NCBI RefSeq assembly: GCF_048771995.1
Contig: NC_133026.1
Location: forward strand, 10,298,001-10,362,000
Reading direction: 5' to 3'
Length of the DNA: 64,000 bases
DNA from: Taeniopygia guttata
Taxonomy: Eukaryota; Chordata; Aves; Passeriformes; Estrildidae
The translations under genes were made by a program, and so were the position numbers. The notes under the pieces were generated by a model. The model had not been told where the DNA came from. It was given only the letters and a program-made list of their open reading frames with translations, and did not search any database. Position 1 is the stretch's first letter; each line of letters starts with the position of its first letter. Of this stretch, positions 1 to 25,254 are shown piece by piece.

Positions 1-3000
1 GGAGTCAAAAGTCAAACAAAGTTCAATTCAAACCACATTGCATTGATTGAAATTTTTCCCTGACTGTTGACTAATCATTGTCTTAAGTGAAATAAATTGG
101 AGTTATCAGCAAAATTCCTGGTAGACAAGTCACAAGAGAAAAACTTAATATTGAATGAGTTTAGAGATTACATTTTTCACTACTGGAACAATCCATTCCA
201 GACAGGGTTAGTCAACTCAGTCTCTGAAGGATGTAGGAAACTTTTACATTTATTGCTTCTCTTCAGTTATATAAAACAAGAGAATTAACTTTCTTCAGCT
301 GTTAATTTAGCACCTAAAGACTACAAAAAGCACTGCCAAAATACTAATTATTTGGAGGGGGAATAGATGTATATGAAATTATGAGCAGGAGAATTTTGAT
401 AATGTTGGTGTAACTGGTAATTATTATTTCTTGTCTACAAATCCAAATTTAAACAAAAATTATAAGAAGGCAAAATTAAGCATTTTGATATATCATTTGT
501 CACAGAGAATTAATTTTGATTCATGAAACAGAAGGGAAGAATTAGTCATGTGGTTTCACTTGACTACTAAATATTTTTACAGTCATCTCATCAGAGATTG
601 GTCTTCCATGCATATTCTTTGCAAGGACTTATAGCCAATTTACCTATCCTAGTGGGTATTCCAATATTCCTGGGGTTTATACATAGGAGACCAAAGTAAT
701 CTATAGAGATTAAGATATTAAATACTGTGCTGGTATCTGTTCTATAGATAGGCTTTCTCTGAGTGCTGATACTGTACTGAGCATTTCCTAGAGTACATAA
801 AAATAAACCATTATGCAGTTCACAATCAACTTCAGGCAAAATTTGACAAGTGAGAATGACAAGCAGTGGCAAGTTAGGAGCACAGGAAGATGGAGGTTAC
901 TTAAGTGAAGTTACTCAAGTGCTTGGATCAGGGGGGTTTAGGCACCAGCTGTCAGTCAAGGTGGTTAATGTCAAATACAAGGAGGGAGGAAAGAATCTGG
1001 CTTTATTGGGCTTATTTCATAGTGTTATGGTAGGAGTTTGAGACCTGGGTGGAGAAACATATCCCTGAAACAGTATTTGGTGTGATCACACAAATAATAG
1101 TCATGGGTTGGTGGCAAAAGGGCAGTCCTAGTGTAGGACCAGTTCCTGTGAGGTGTTTGTGCTCACCAGTCCCTCCCAGACACGCTGGAGTAAATCAGGG
1201 AGTTGACAGAGCTGGGCACTGCATAGGACATACTGAATAAAGTATAAAGGAATCTGTCCACAGCGGTGAGAAAACTGGGTAAGCTCCACTTAGAGCCTCC
1301 TGCCACCTTCTTTGTGCAGATAAAAGCATGTTTAATTCATATGAGCTTCATATTCAGAAAGTGCTTAATGCACCATACATGTAGAAATCAATCTGTGGAT
1401 TCAGCTGTAACATTTCCAAAAGTACCTGATGCTTTAAAAAGTCTAATTTTACTGCATCTGATTGTGAAAGAGGCAAATCTTAGGGCATGTTTTGCTCCTG
1501 CAGAAGCTTTTCTGTGTGATGCTTAGGGCACACAGTGCATTGATTGCTCTGAGACCCATTCCATGTGCCTGCATACCTTTCTTAATGGTACAGGAAACCT
1601 GAGGACCTGAGGGTTGGAAGTTTGAGAGGGCAGCAGAGCAGTAAAGCTTTCCATATGTAGCACCAAATTCCTCTGGCAATTTAAGCCCTAAAAAAGTCCA
1701 AGGGCCAGTGTGTAAAGCAAGAAGTTTCTACAGAGCAGTGGTGAGTGTGTGTTAGACTCATACTCATAGCTCCCCTCTGCAAATAGACCCCTGGAAATCT
1801 GAATTGGTTCTGAAAATGCAACTGATGCCTTAGAAACACGTATCTGTCATTGAGCAGCCTTCACATAATCCATCACTGAACTGAAATGCAGCTCTTTGAT
1901 GTGTGTTTACACAGGACAGGTGAGAGAGGAAGGGAAAAATATTCATTAATGGGAGATTATAGGGAAACAAAAACCTCTTTAAACGGTGCAAATATAATTT
2001 AAATGCCTATAGCTAGACAGAATGCTGGCACTGACACCTTGCATTTCTTAGAGTTTTCCTTTTTTTTTTCTCTTCAAATGAAAGAAAGCAACTGCAGCAC
2101 AGTGGCCACTGCTACCCTGGGAGTTGAGAGCTAACTCAGAGTGCAGAGGTTTGTCACTTCCATCTTCCCTGGTGCTACTGTAGGATGGAGTGTTTCTGGG
2201 AAATGCCCCTGGCTTCTCTAGCCTCATGTGGTTTGTAAAGTCTTGCAGTGAAGTCCTGCACTATAAGCATGCCAGAATTGCTAAATAAGTCACACCTGCA
2301 CAGTAGCAATATATAGCTACCCTCTTGAACAGCTAGGCAGTATAATTAATCTGGAATATTGAATATAAAGAGCAATGTAACCTTTAGGTACCAGCTTCTA
2401 AGAAACAGATGTGCTGCAGAGAATAAGGCTCATAGAAGCTATTTCCTGCACCCACAAGAGAAGTTAGGCTGCAGGCTTGGCCTTTCACCTGCCAAATCTC
2501 ATTAATCTTCCACATGAGGATTGCTGTTGGGAATGTTATTACTTCACTCCTTCATCCCCTGTCTAAACACACAGGCCTGACCAAGTCCTTCAGTTTACCT
2601 CGACTCAAAGCAGGAGGTTTGCAGATTTCTCTGTAGCAGGGGTGTGACAGCAATTGTCCCTGTGCAGGTTAACCCCAGCAGGCAGCTAAGCACCACAGGG
2701 CTGCACTCCCACGTCTCCTCAGCTCCCAGCTGAGAAAGAAAACAAAACAAAGGTGGTGCAAGGGCAGTCACTCCCCACCCTCATGGACAGATCAGTGCCC
2801 AGACAGTTCCTGAGTTAAGGATGGCTAAATTCTCCTTAGGCCCTCTCCTCTTCCTTTCTATTGCTGACCATGAGGTTCTATGACATGGAATAACTCTTTG
2901 CTTAGTGCAGGTAATATGCTTTGTTGTGTCTTCTCCCAACCTCTCGGGTTCTCCCCAGTGTGTTCACATGGGGCACAGTGAGAATCTGCCAAGGCCTTTG

Positions 3001-6000
3001 CACTGTGCAAGCTCTGCTCAGCAGGAGCTGAAACATCCACGTGTTCCCAGCACTGTTTTGGTCACAAATCTAAGCCACAACACCGCACCTGCTGCTGTGA
3101 AGACAATTACTTTCATCCCAGCCAGACCTGGTACAACTGTACCTATATTAGGATAATTTATCCCACAAATAGGTATCTAAAAGTATAAGGATCCTGACAT
3201 TTTGGGGGCTGGATTGAATCTCAGCAGTCTCCTTGAAACAAACTTGAACTTGAACAAGGTTTCCAGTGAGAGTATCTCTAATAGATCTGACAGGGAAAAG
3301 AAAGTGGATCTTGCCACTATCATTGTTTTTGTTTCTTGAAAGTAGGAAACTGGAAGACCTAATTTTCATTTATATTTGCTTCTATATCATTCTGCCTATA
3401 AAGGGGGATCTGAAAGTGGGTATATTATCTTGTGTCAGAGCAGTATAAATAGATTTTATGCAAATCATAGTCCCCATCTAGTATTATCTATTTTCTTGCT
3501 TTGAGTGGCTCTAGGTTGATGACTCTGAGAACACTACAAGTCTTCAAAATACAAAGGAGGGTTTTTTTATTAAAAACTTACACATTTTCCATTATACCTT
3601 CCAAAGAATATGTGAATGTTACCTCCTAAATGGCTAATTATTGTTGAAAAGTGAATGAAGTGCTTGAAATGTAACTGGCCTTCTACAAAGGGTGAGCAAC
3701 CTTGCCATAAAAAGACATTTTGCTGGCTCATAGGCTCCAATACCCTAAATTTATTACCTTTCAAAATTTAGTAGAGGAACATGGAGATCAAGTTTTTCTT
3801 AAAATAAATCAGTGTAGGGAACTGAAGGAAAAGTGGAAAAATTAAAGTTTGCCAGAATTGGCAAGTTAATTATATCATTTTCATTGGTGCTTAAGATGAT
3901 ATTAATTGCTGACATCAATAACTATACAAAGCCAGCTATCTATCTTTTCTTATGATCTCAAGGATAAGACTGTAAACCATCTATCTCAAAAGTCTCTTTC
4001 AAACTGTCTTGCCCAGCAGGGCATGAAAAATGGTTCACATGAATTCAGAAATACTTTCAAAGGATGATAAATTCCAGAGCCATGTCAGAAAAAGAGGTGC
4101 AGGACTAGTCAGTGCATGTGAGTTTTATTGTGTCCTTATAAGTTTCAGTCTTTTAAAATGCTGTGTCATTAGCAAGCACACAGCACTCCAGTGCCTGAAA
4201 TGACAAAATGACAGCAGTGTTTCATAATGCAGATAATTTAATGCACATTTGGGTTTTCATTTGCAGTGGCAATGTTGGTTTATGAGAAACTGAGTAGGTG
4301 ATTTGAATTCCAGCAGAATGCATGTTTCTCCTGGTAGTCAGAGTGAAACATGAATTACAGAATGTGATTCAGATATATAGTGCAGGATAAATTCTCTGTC
4401 AGTCCAGAGTTTGGAAGGAAGGTCAGGCAACCATTAATATTATGAAAATAATGCTTAAAGGAACTGTAGGTTTAGAAATACCTGGATCTGGCCCTTTCCA
4501 CAAGAGAGAGTTTTTCCCAGTCAGGAGGAAGCTTTAGTGTTGTTATGGACAATGCAGTGCTGAGTAAGTTGATGACTGAACTGGTATTTCAGCACAGTTT
4601 GTAATGATTCTAATTGCTGTTAAGCAATCAAATGAGCAGCTTTGCAGGTAGTGCTGTGTACAGTTTTGCTTCAAGAAAGGTAGTAAGTCCAATCCTCAGA
4701 TGTATAGGTTGCAAGTTTGCTGTAGCACAGGGGAACAGCTTGTGGTTTTCAATGTCCTCAGTATCTTGCAGGAAGAATATGAACAGGGGAGACACAATCA
4801 AATCCTATCAGCTTTTTTTGTGCTAATGTGTAATTCTACTTTTGCCAAGTAAATTTGTAAAAGCAGGTGCTCTGTACTCAATGTTTGTGAGCCCTATGTC
4901 CAGAGTCAAATATAAGTAATTCAATGAAAAATAGCACACTTCTAGTAGCTGATAATTTTTAAGCCTCTTTTATTTACATATTAGAACATGGATTTTTTTT
5001 TTCTTGTGTTTGCTAAGCAACCATCTTCACAATTATATGGATCTTGCTAAAGGCCATCAGATTTTGAGGATGCAGGTGTAATTGAGCCAGTTTGGTCCAC
5101 ACAGTTTGCACACAAGTGGTGAAATGAGGCATGAGAAGGGGAGAAGTCAGCCTGGCAGTCCGTGCACAAGGAGGTGTGAGGAGGAGTGAATGCCTAGCAG
5201 GAGATGTGAGCAGTTAGAAACGCTTCAGGGTTACAGACCTGGAACCCATGCTGTTGTTTCACTGGGCTTTTGTTTTGGAGAGCTACTGTAGGTGAAAGCA
5301 GGGAACTTTGCAGGCAGCTGTTGTAGGGCTCTGCAGAGCTGTGCTCAGCTGCTGTGAGCTGGGATTGGGAAGGCTGCTTTGTAAGAGCACATTAGGCATT
5401 TGCAGAGAGACACCTTCTCTCCAGCAGCACATTTTTGGTATTCAGGGCTTCCCACTAGCCTGGTTATACTTTGAAGGGTGGGGTAAGTCTCTATAATAGT
5501 TTAAGATGAGAGGGAAAAACTCTGGATCCTGAACTGCTAAAAAGTAGTGATCTGTGTTCCAGAATCTGGATTAAATTTTGTTAAGGAAGAACCACAAAGC
5601 TCCCAGACTGCTGTGTTTCTTGAGCAGTAAAAAGGGCTCTGAGTTTCTACTGGCTAGAGCCAATTTATCTTCCTCCCAGATGGTGTCATTTTGCTTAGTA
5701 AGCACAAAATTTGTAGCTGGTACAGGATATTATTTTTAAAATTATTTCTTATTTTACTAAAATTATTAATGCCTTGCTAATAAAAATACCATTAAATAAT
5801 TTTTCAGCTGCTCCCTAAAATGACTTTCTTCAGTGCTTTATTCTAATTAGACACTTTTTTATAAGAGGTTTTGACAAACTACTATGGATACAAGTGGAAA
5901 TAAAACTTGCAATTTTTCTGTAGCTGAAGTTCTCAGCCCAGACATAATTCAAAGTAACAGATGTAGTCATAGTGGCATGTTAGTCTTACTAATTTCTCAG

Positions 6001-6142
6001 AAAACATTTTCCCTAAGAAATAGTGCTTTATGTGATTCAAAGTTACCTTTTCATATCAAGTGTTAATGCAGAGAAAATGTTTATTGTCTGGATTTTGAAG
6101 TCAAGTTTAAAATACTAATATGATCCTGTTTTTCTTTGGCAG
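1..6142 (+). other. ZMYND11: ZMYND11 intron (after the PHD exon), 5' end outside the window
   Basis: No open frame here resembles the PHD-finger exon expected just upstream of the first visible coding block, and no convincing exon was found. The sequence is AT-rich, unremarkable intronic DNA with short T tracts (for example near 2050 and 4990) and an AT-rich stretch at 5730-5870. Small open frames of 60-90 codons on both strands look like chance. Confidence 0.75.
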
Positions 6143-6220
6143 AGTATCAAGAAGAAAAACACAAGTAAGCAAGAGATGAGCACATACCTGCGGTTCATCG
6201 TGTCCCGCATGAAGGAGCGG
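6143..6220 (+). CDS. ZMYND11: ZMYND11 coding exon, residues 147-172 (start of bromodomain)
   Basis: The acceptor is TTTCTTTGGCAG and the donor is CGG|GTGAGT, phase 0 at both ends, 26 codons. It reads [20 protein letters not shown] followed by SRMKER. The exon starts immediately after the PHD finger, whose last cysteines are encoded upstream of the window, and opens the bromodomain helix bundle. Human has Gly where this sequence has Ser in QEMS (from memory); otherwise the block is essentially identical. Confidence 0.97.
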
Positions 6221-9341
<3,121 letters not shown>

Positions 9342-9397
9342 CGGACAGTGAACAAGCTGATATAGCAAGGATGCTTTACAAAGACACCTGCCATGAA
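9342..9397 (+). CDS. ZMYND11: ZMYND11 coding exon, residues 234-251 (end of bromodomain)
   Basis: 56 nt that completes the split Ala codon and then reads DSEQADIARMLYKDTCHE, with donor GAA|GTAAGT. It supplies the last bromodomain helix. Phases fit both neighbours. Confidence 0.96.
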
Positions 9398-14773
<5,376 letters not shown>

Positions 14774-14842
14774 CTGAAGGTTACTCAGGAACCAAGAGCA
14801 AAGAAAGGACGACGTAACCAGAGTATGGAACTCAAGAAAGAA
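14774..14842 (+). CDS. ZMYND11: ZMYND11 coding exon, residues 387-409 (basic linker)
   Basis: A 69-nt exon, phase 0 to 0, 23 codons: LKVTQEPRAKKGRRNQSMEL and KKE. It contains the lysine/arginine cluster AKKGRR, a likely nuclear localisation signal (inference). Because both junctions are phase 0, skipping it would keep the frame. Human has SVEP where this sequence has SMEL (from memory). Confidence 0.96.
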
Positions 14843-16623
14843 GTGAGTAACCTCAACTACTGTATTTATAGAGACAGCAAAGTACAAAAGGTCTGAAATT
14901 TTAATGGACAATTCAGTCCATTAAATTTCAGTCACCTTTTAGTGATGTTACAGTATTAGCCTTGCAAGTTCCAGCCCCACAGCTTGGTACTCCTTGCTAA
15001 CAAGTGTAACTGTGCCTCCCACATGCAAGTGTCATCATAAGAATACCCTGTATCGTGAATAAAGCATGCCAGCTTACAACATTTATTTTTTAATAATAAA
15101 TTCAGGGTGTCAGTGGGTCCATAAACAGCAGAAATTAGGAAGTGCAATCGAGACTATTAAGTATCTGAACTACCTTGCCCTCTTTGTGTGCGGGGCTTCC
15201 CTGTGTATCCCGCTTGCGGGATCAGGAGCCGGGGCTGCGTTATTGCGCGTGTACACAAGAGGGCACTTACAGAGAGAGCCGTAAATCTCTTCCCGAGCCG
15301 CCAGGGATTTTCCGGCCTCCTTCCAGCTGCCGAGGAACGCTGAGAAACATTTGCACATGTGTGTGATCCCTGCCAGAGTGCTCGGGGTGCCATGCAGAGG
15401 AGGGTGCAGGTACTGGAGCAGCAGAGCTCTATGTGGATGCTGGAATAAGGACACGGCCATTCCTAATTCCCGGGCAGCTGCCTCCCCATTGTACCTGATC
15501 CTGCAGGAGGAGGAGTATGGACATGCCATGGATGTCATGGGTGGGGGCAGTGACAGTCACAGTACCTGGGGCACAAACTTTGTTTGAGTGCAAGATAGGG
15601 AGACTATAGGAGGATGTCTTGCCATTCTTATTGTGTTTTCTGTCAAGCAAATGCTGTAATTTGCTTCATATATTTATGTCTTAACATTTGCCTTCGTAGC
15701 TCTGATCAGTGATCCAGAAGTCAATCACAGTGACCTCTTAGAGAGTAATTGATTGCAAAAGGGAATACTCAGCCTTTTGAATGATGTGAGCAGTGCTGCA
15801 TCACACAGACAGGCACAAAGTCCAGTCGTGAAGAAGGCTTTGTCTCTACACTGCTTAATCAGCATTAAAACATCTAACTTTAATTTTAAAAAATATAATT
15901 TGTGTCTTCAGACACTCCAAATAGCAATAAACATTTTCAGGAGTATAACTTCAATCTGTTCTAAAGAGCAGGAGCAATTGGTGTTACACTGTAATAACAC
16001 AGGCAGCTAAATTCAGCACAGTACACTACAGTAACAGTGACTTCTTTCTTGATAATTGTGTAATTATACAGAGCTTCTGTGGTCATCCAAGTCTGGTTCC
16101 ATATTATTGGAAGCAAGATGTAGACTCTCATTAGCCTTTCATCTTCAAAGGACCTTTGAGGTACTGATCAATCTTTGCAGCACTTCTGTGGAGTCAGTGG
16201 AATATCACAGACTCCAGTGCAGCCTGTTGGGTCAGAGCAAGCCCAGAGTTTGCCAAAACAATTCAGTAGCCTTGGCCATGCAACTACAGTCTCTTAAGGC
16301 AGAATATTGTGGGGGTAAAATATCTCTAGCAAACCTCTAGTAATCCCAAGGAGTCAGCACAGCCTCCTAGGTTTTTCATACTTTTGGAGAGGTGAGGCTG
16401 CCTGAAGTCAGAAAAGCCTGACCCAAGAGTCTGCCCACTCTCAAGCTGGTTTTCCACAGGGATCCCACATCCCCTTAGCACTACAGGTCTTCAGCAGACA
16501 TCTTTCACATTAATTACACTGATATTACTCATGTAACTTCTTTCTTCAGGGGGAACCGAACAGTTAACAGGTTGCCTTGTTCTATTTTGATATCTGATTT
16601 ACAAGTTTGTTCTTTCTCTGCAG
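14843..16623 (+). other. ZMYND11: ZMYND11 intron with CpG-rich patch
   Basis: 1.8-kb intron; donor GTGAGT, acceptor TTCTCTGCAG. It holds a compact CpG-rich segment at about 15,185-15,340 in otherwise CpG-poor DNA, listed separately. Open frames around it (up to 122 codons on -) follow from the local GC content. Confidence 0.85.
15185..15340. other. Intronic CpG-rich patch
   Basis: About 13 CpG dinucleotides fall in roughly 155 bp, including GCGCG-type clusters, while the flanking kilobases have almost none. A short perfect hairpin, CCCGC-TT-GCGGG, lies near 15,210. It may be a small regulatory island, an alternative promoter or a young GC-rich insertion. No LTR ends or primer-binding site were identified. 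Confidence 0.6.
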
Positions 16624-16896
16624 GAGCCAGAACCTGAAACTGAAGCAGTAAGTTCAAGCCAGGAAATTCCCACAATGCCTCAGCCCATTGAAAAAGTTTC
16701 AGTCGCAACTCAGACCAAGAAGTTAAGTGCCTCTTCTCCAAAAATGGTGCCTCGGAGCACCCAGACCAGTAATGATGGAGTGTGTCAGAACATGTGCCAT
16801 GACAAATACACCAAAATCTTTAATGATTTCAAGGACAGGATGAAAGCTGATCACAAAAGAGAAACCGAGAGAGTTGTGCGAGAGGCAGTGGAAAAG
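16624..16896 (+). CDS. ZMYND11: ZMYND11 coding exon, residues 410-500 (TQT linker, start of coiled coil)
   Basis: 273 nt, 91 codons, phase 0 to 0, acceptor TCTCTGCAG and donor AAG|GTAACG. It begins with an acidic EPEPETEA run and a Ser/Pro-rich linker. Two TQT motifs follow: VATQTKK (residues 438-440, 16,708-16,716) and RSTQTSN (455-457, 16,759-16,767). The end is highly charged ([20 protein letters not shown]) and starts the coiled coil continued in the next exon. The region links PWWP to MYND. Confidence 0.97.
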
Positions 16897-17971
16897 GTAA
16901 CGCTTGTTAAACATCACCTACCCTGGATTGAGGAGAGGCAATTTTGGGGATTTCTTCACATTCTTTTCTATTTTTGTAACAACCACTCTTACCAAAATGA
17001 ATAAAAAATGTTTTCCAAAGAGACCACATAAAAATAGTCTCCATTATTGCTTTTTTAGCCCATTTCTATACCAACAGACCTACTTTAAACAGAAAACTCT
17101 TGGCTTTTTTGATTCTTGTCCAGTGAAATCAGTTTGTGATCCAAAACTGAGACTAATTGTTCATTCAGGAGTATCTGTTTCCAAAGCCTTTCTCTCAATT
17201 GGTAACTGTGATTCTAAACAATGTGATTGTTTAACTCCTAGTCATAAATAATTCTTCTTTTGTCCATCTTCTGACCTAAAGATCAAACAGGGTCACTGAA
17301 ATTTGTTTGAATTTTCTTATCTAATAATAACCTGTTTAAAATTCAACTTCTCAGCTTGACCTGGTCACCTTTGGCTAGAGAGAGTAGGGCAATTTGGAGG
17401 ATGATTTGTCTGACCTCACTTAAGTATCTGTCTTAAGATAAGATGAATTTCCTTCTGGATGAAGGACTGTGAAATGAACCTATGGAGTTCAAGTGTTAAT
17501 CCTGTAGGATTAAGACACTCAATATTTAGATACCTGAGCAGGTGCAGAGGAACCTCACAGGCAGTGAATACTAAAAGGTACCTCTTAATGAACTCAGAGA
17601 TGCTCTATTTTGTATTTTCCATTGTGCACTTGCTGTAGATTTATATGCAGTTGTAGATTTGGAAAAGACAAAATCTTTTTTAAAGATAAATTAATACATT
17701 TATAAACTTACATGCAAATATGCATAGAACTTATTTAGCTGTTGTTGTAGATGCCTAGCAGAGTAGAAATACAGTGACATTCTTATTTTGATTAAATCTG
17801 ATTTTGTTATATCTCTAATTGAGTAATTTTTATTTCCTAAATAGGAGAAATCTCTAATTAGGTGACCTCCACCTGCATCAATAATAGAGGTTTAAAGAGT
17901 AGAGGTTTAAATAGGATGCTTTTAATTCCAATAGCTGTGCCTTGACTTGTTTTGCTGACTGTCTTTGGCAG
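16897..17971 (+). other. ZMYND11: ZMYND11 intron
   Basis: 1.1-kb AT-rich intron. It contains a 15-bp imperfect tandem duplication at 17,885-17,914 (TAGAGGTTTAAAGAG, then TAGAGGTTTAAATAG). Acceptor GTCTTTGGCAG. Confidence 0.86.
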
Positions 17972-18157
17972 CTGCGTACAGAGATGGAAGAAGAGAAAAG
18001 GCAGGCTGTAAACAAAGCTGTGGCCAACGCACAAGGAGAGATGGACAGAAAATGTAAGCAAGTAAAGGAGAAGTGCAAAGAAGAATTTTTAGAAGAAATT
18101 AAGAAACTAGCAGGTCAGCACAAGCAACTGATTTCCCAGACCAAGAAGAAGCAGTGG
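17972..18157 (+). CDS. ZMYND11: ZMYND11 coding exon, residues 501-562 (coiled coil)
   Basis: 62 codons, phase 0 to 0, donor TGG|GTAAGT. Nearly the whole exon is Lys/Glu-rich heptad-like sequence, from [20 protein letters not shown] to [11 protein letters not shown]. It forms the coiled coil that dimerises BS69 in front of the MYND finger (structural knowledge). Substitutions relative to human include LRT for LRS and ANAQ for ANMQ (from memory). Confidence 0.97.
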
Positions 18158-22902
<4,745 letters not shown>

Positions 22903-23902
22903 AAGAGTTACTCCTCCCCTAGAGCACCACCCCAATGATTGCTATTCTCAGACAGAGCGGTTTTTGTTTCCAAAAAAAGAAAAGAAAAAAAAAAAAAGCC
23001 AAAATTGTTTAGAATTTGCTTCCCATTTTGCACCAGCCTTTAAACACTTTTCTTAGAAGAAATTTTGCACAGTTATTTCAGTCTTCTGTTAAAAATGCTC
23101 CTCCAAAATTTTGTCGGCAAAATTAATTGAGTATCTGTTGGAGCAGGTTACTTCAAATAATTTTAAACTAGAGGATTTGTTGCGTTTTCAGCAAATTTTA
23201 AGACATTTTTAGGTTTTACAGAGATTTTAATCTTTAAAAACAGCAGATCTAAAAACAGAAAAAATGATGCAAGTTTAACAAAAGTTTAACCTGTTTAAAA
23301 AACATCTAAAAACTACTTCTGAATGTAAGAAGTACAGAACTGTTTCAGAAAAACAAAGCATACTACCTTGATGTAACATTTATTTCTTAACCTTGTTGAG
23401 CTGGTTTTGTTCAGCTTAATTTTACTGTTTAAAGGCATTATCTATTGGTTATACCAGTGGGTACATGATTGAATTTAGGGAACAGGGTTGACACAGCAGG
23501 TGCTAGTCCTGCATATTTTTTCTTAAACATTTCCCAACTGTGTTTTATTTTCATTATTTCTTTTCAATATATAACTTTTATAACAAAATATTAGCTTTGA
23601 TCTTGTAGTTTAAAATCACAGGGAACTGGGGTAATCTTTTACTGAGCTGGATCTTAGAGAAAAATGAATATTTAAATTTTGAAGTTTGCACATTTCGTCT
23701 TTGTTCTAACATGAGTGCTTATAACAAGAATAAGAAAAGCCAAAAACAAAAAAACAGCAGACAAACAAAAAACCCAACTACCTTTATTCATACTTGGAAT
23801 TTTGAGGCATACAAATTACTTTATTGCAACCCCCTTCAGCCTCCCAATTCAATGTCATTTGACCACCTTTGATCTGGTGTCACCTAGTCCATTGTAACTG
23901 AT

Positions 23903-23908
23903 AATAAA
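23903..23908 (+). terminator. Candidate proximal polyadenylation signal of ZMYND11
   Basis: AATAAA in the 3'UTR, 1.0 kb after the stop codon. Its use would give a short 3'UTR isoform without the Pumilio/AU-rich element. Usage is not shown by the sequence. Confidence 0.45.
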
Positions 23909-24324
23909 GGAGAAAAAGCACTTAAGTTTCACAGAAGCCGTTATGTTTGTAGTAATGGGTCATTGCCTAATAATGAGCTCCATCACTGTACTCAGAATGA
24001 AGAATAATGCATGTTAATTTTCTTGTATTAAAGATGCCGTGATTTGTAAAAAGTCTGTATTTTGCGGAATGTCTGGATTAAGAAGCATTACCAATAGGAA
24101 TGGATCGATAGTTGAAAAATGATTTTCTTTTTGTTTGTTTTATATATAGATATATGAATTGCATCCATGTTCAGAGACAATTTTTTAAATAGATGTAAAG
24201 CTTACTTAAATAGCTTTTCTTTTAAAGTGTCTCCACATTTTAGTTTCTTTCAAAGATTGGTCTTAGACTAAGTCATATGCCCATTAATCATCCAGCTATT
24301 TTTTGAGAAGTTAGAGGGATAATT

Positions 24325-24340
24325 TGTAAATATTTATTTA
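24325..24340 (+). promoter_or_regulatory. Pumilio-type site overlapping AU-rich element in ZMYND11 3'UTR
   Basis: TGTAAATA (24,325-24,332) is a perfect match to the PUF-protein consensus TGTANATA. It runs directly into TATTTATTTA, an AU-rich instability-type element. Binding of PUM1/2 and of ARE proteins here would be mutually exclusive or cooperative (inference). Confidence 0.55.
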
Positions 24341-25191
24341 GATCTTTGATATTTATTGAAAGCAATTACATGATGGAACGATGGAAGCTGAAGAATCAGG
24401 AGGAAAGCCTTTTAAAAAGTTTTCTCTAGGATTTGTCAGGGTCATTGTAAAGACAAAAATATAACTAAGACTTCTGTGAACTACCACTGAAATTCTGACC
24501 TTTTTTACTTACAGTGGTGATATAAGTTAATTGACTAGATACCGCCAAATAATGCCCAATATGTTGCAGAAATTAAGTGGTAAGTTGATTGGAAAAAATA
24601 GTAAGTAGATGGTAACTTGTATTACCACAGCTGCATTATTGCCTGATAAATGTGTAATTAACTTTTGTCGCCTCTGTGTTGTGACTGTAAAACACTTCAC
24701 AACTAAAAATCAATCTTGTTTGATTACTTTACGAGTTCCAAAACTTCGATCCACCCCTATGAAAGCAAGTATTGTGGAAATATTTTTGGTGTAAAATCAT
24801 TCCAGAATATGTAATATTTAACTGATAGCTGCATGAAAGTAAGATTCGTGTTACTTTGGCTTTTTTGTCTCTGTTGACACGGTTGCACATTTCCAAGTTA
24901 CTACAGCGTGAAAACTGTGTGTTTTAAAGAAAAAAAAAAAAACAAAACAAAAAAAAAGATTGTGACCTGGTTTTGTATAAGTTTTAGGTAAAATTACAAT
25001 TGATTGTTTTAGGAACCATGATTTAAAATTAATTTTTCTGCAAATCATAAAGCTATATTAAAGTGTTGAGCTTAGCCACTATGCACATTGTAATTATTCA
25101 TTGTGGCTGTCCAGTTTATGATGCATTCTGGCATTTTGTAAGCTGCTCTGACTAGCAATATATAGAGTCATTTAATGTGTTAACATTGGTT

Positions 25192-25197
25192 AATAAA
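25192..25197 (+). terminator. ZMYND11: ZMYND11 distal polyadenylation signal
   Basis: AATAAA is followed within 30-45 nt by the GU-rich element TGTTTCTGTGTTG (about 25,225-25,237), the expected layout of a vertebrate cleavage site. Cleavage is inferred near 25,205-25,215. The sequence becomes GC-rich immediately afterwards, consistent with leaving the UTR. Confidence 0.8.
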
Positions 25198-25254
25198 TGT
25201 ATTTAAAAAAAAAACCCTCACTGAATGTTTCTGTGTTGATTTTGACCAGTTGTC

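Larger units (their letters stand above)
22903..25215 (+). other. ZMYND11: ZMYND11 3'UTR
   Basis: About 2.3 kb of AT-rich sequence from the stop codon to the inferred cleavage site. It contains an A-rich tract about 70 nt after the stop (22,972-22,997), a second A-rich tract at 24,928-24,958, and a possible early AATAAA at 23,903-23,908. A Pumilio-type TGTAAATA overlaps an AU-rich TATTTATTTA at 24,325-24,340. The 3' end is inferred from the last AATAAA. Confidence 0.85.

Noticed and set aside
2620..2680. CCCTGTGCAG|GTTAAC looked like the end of the missing PHD exon (CPVCR).
   Set aside because: The reading frame does not give the PHD cysteines and the upstream sequence does not encode the PHD finger.
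15170..15538. 122-codon open frame (-) plus several others over the CpG patch.
   Set aside because: Stop codons are rare because the segment is GC-rich. Frames in several phases overlap, and none resembles a known protein or a retroviral product.
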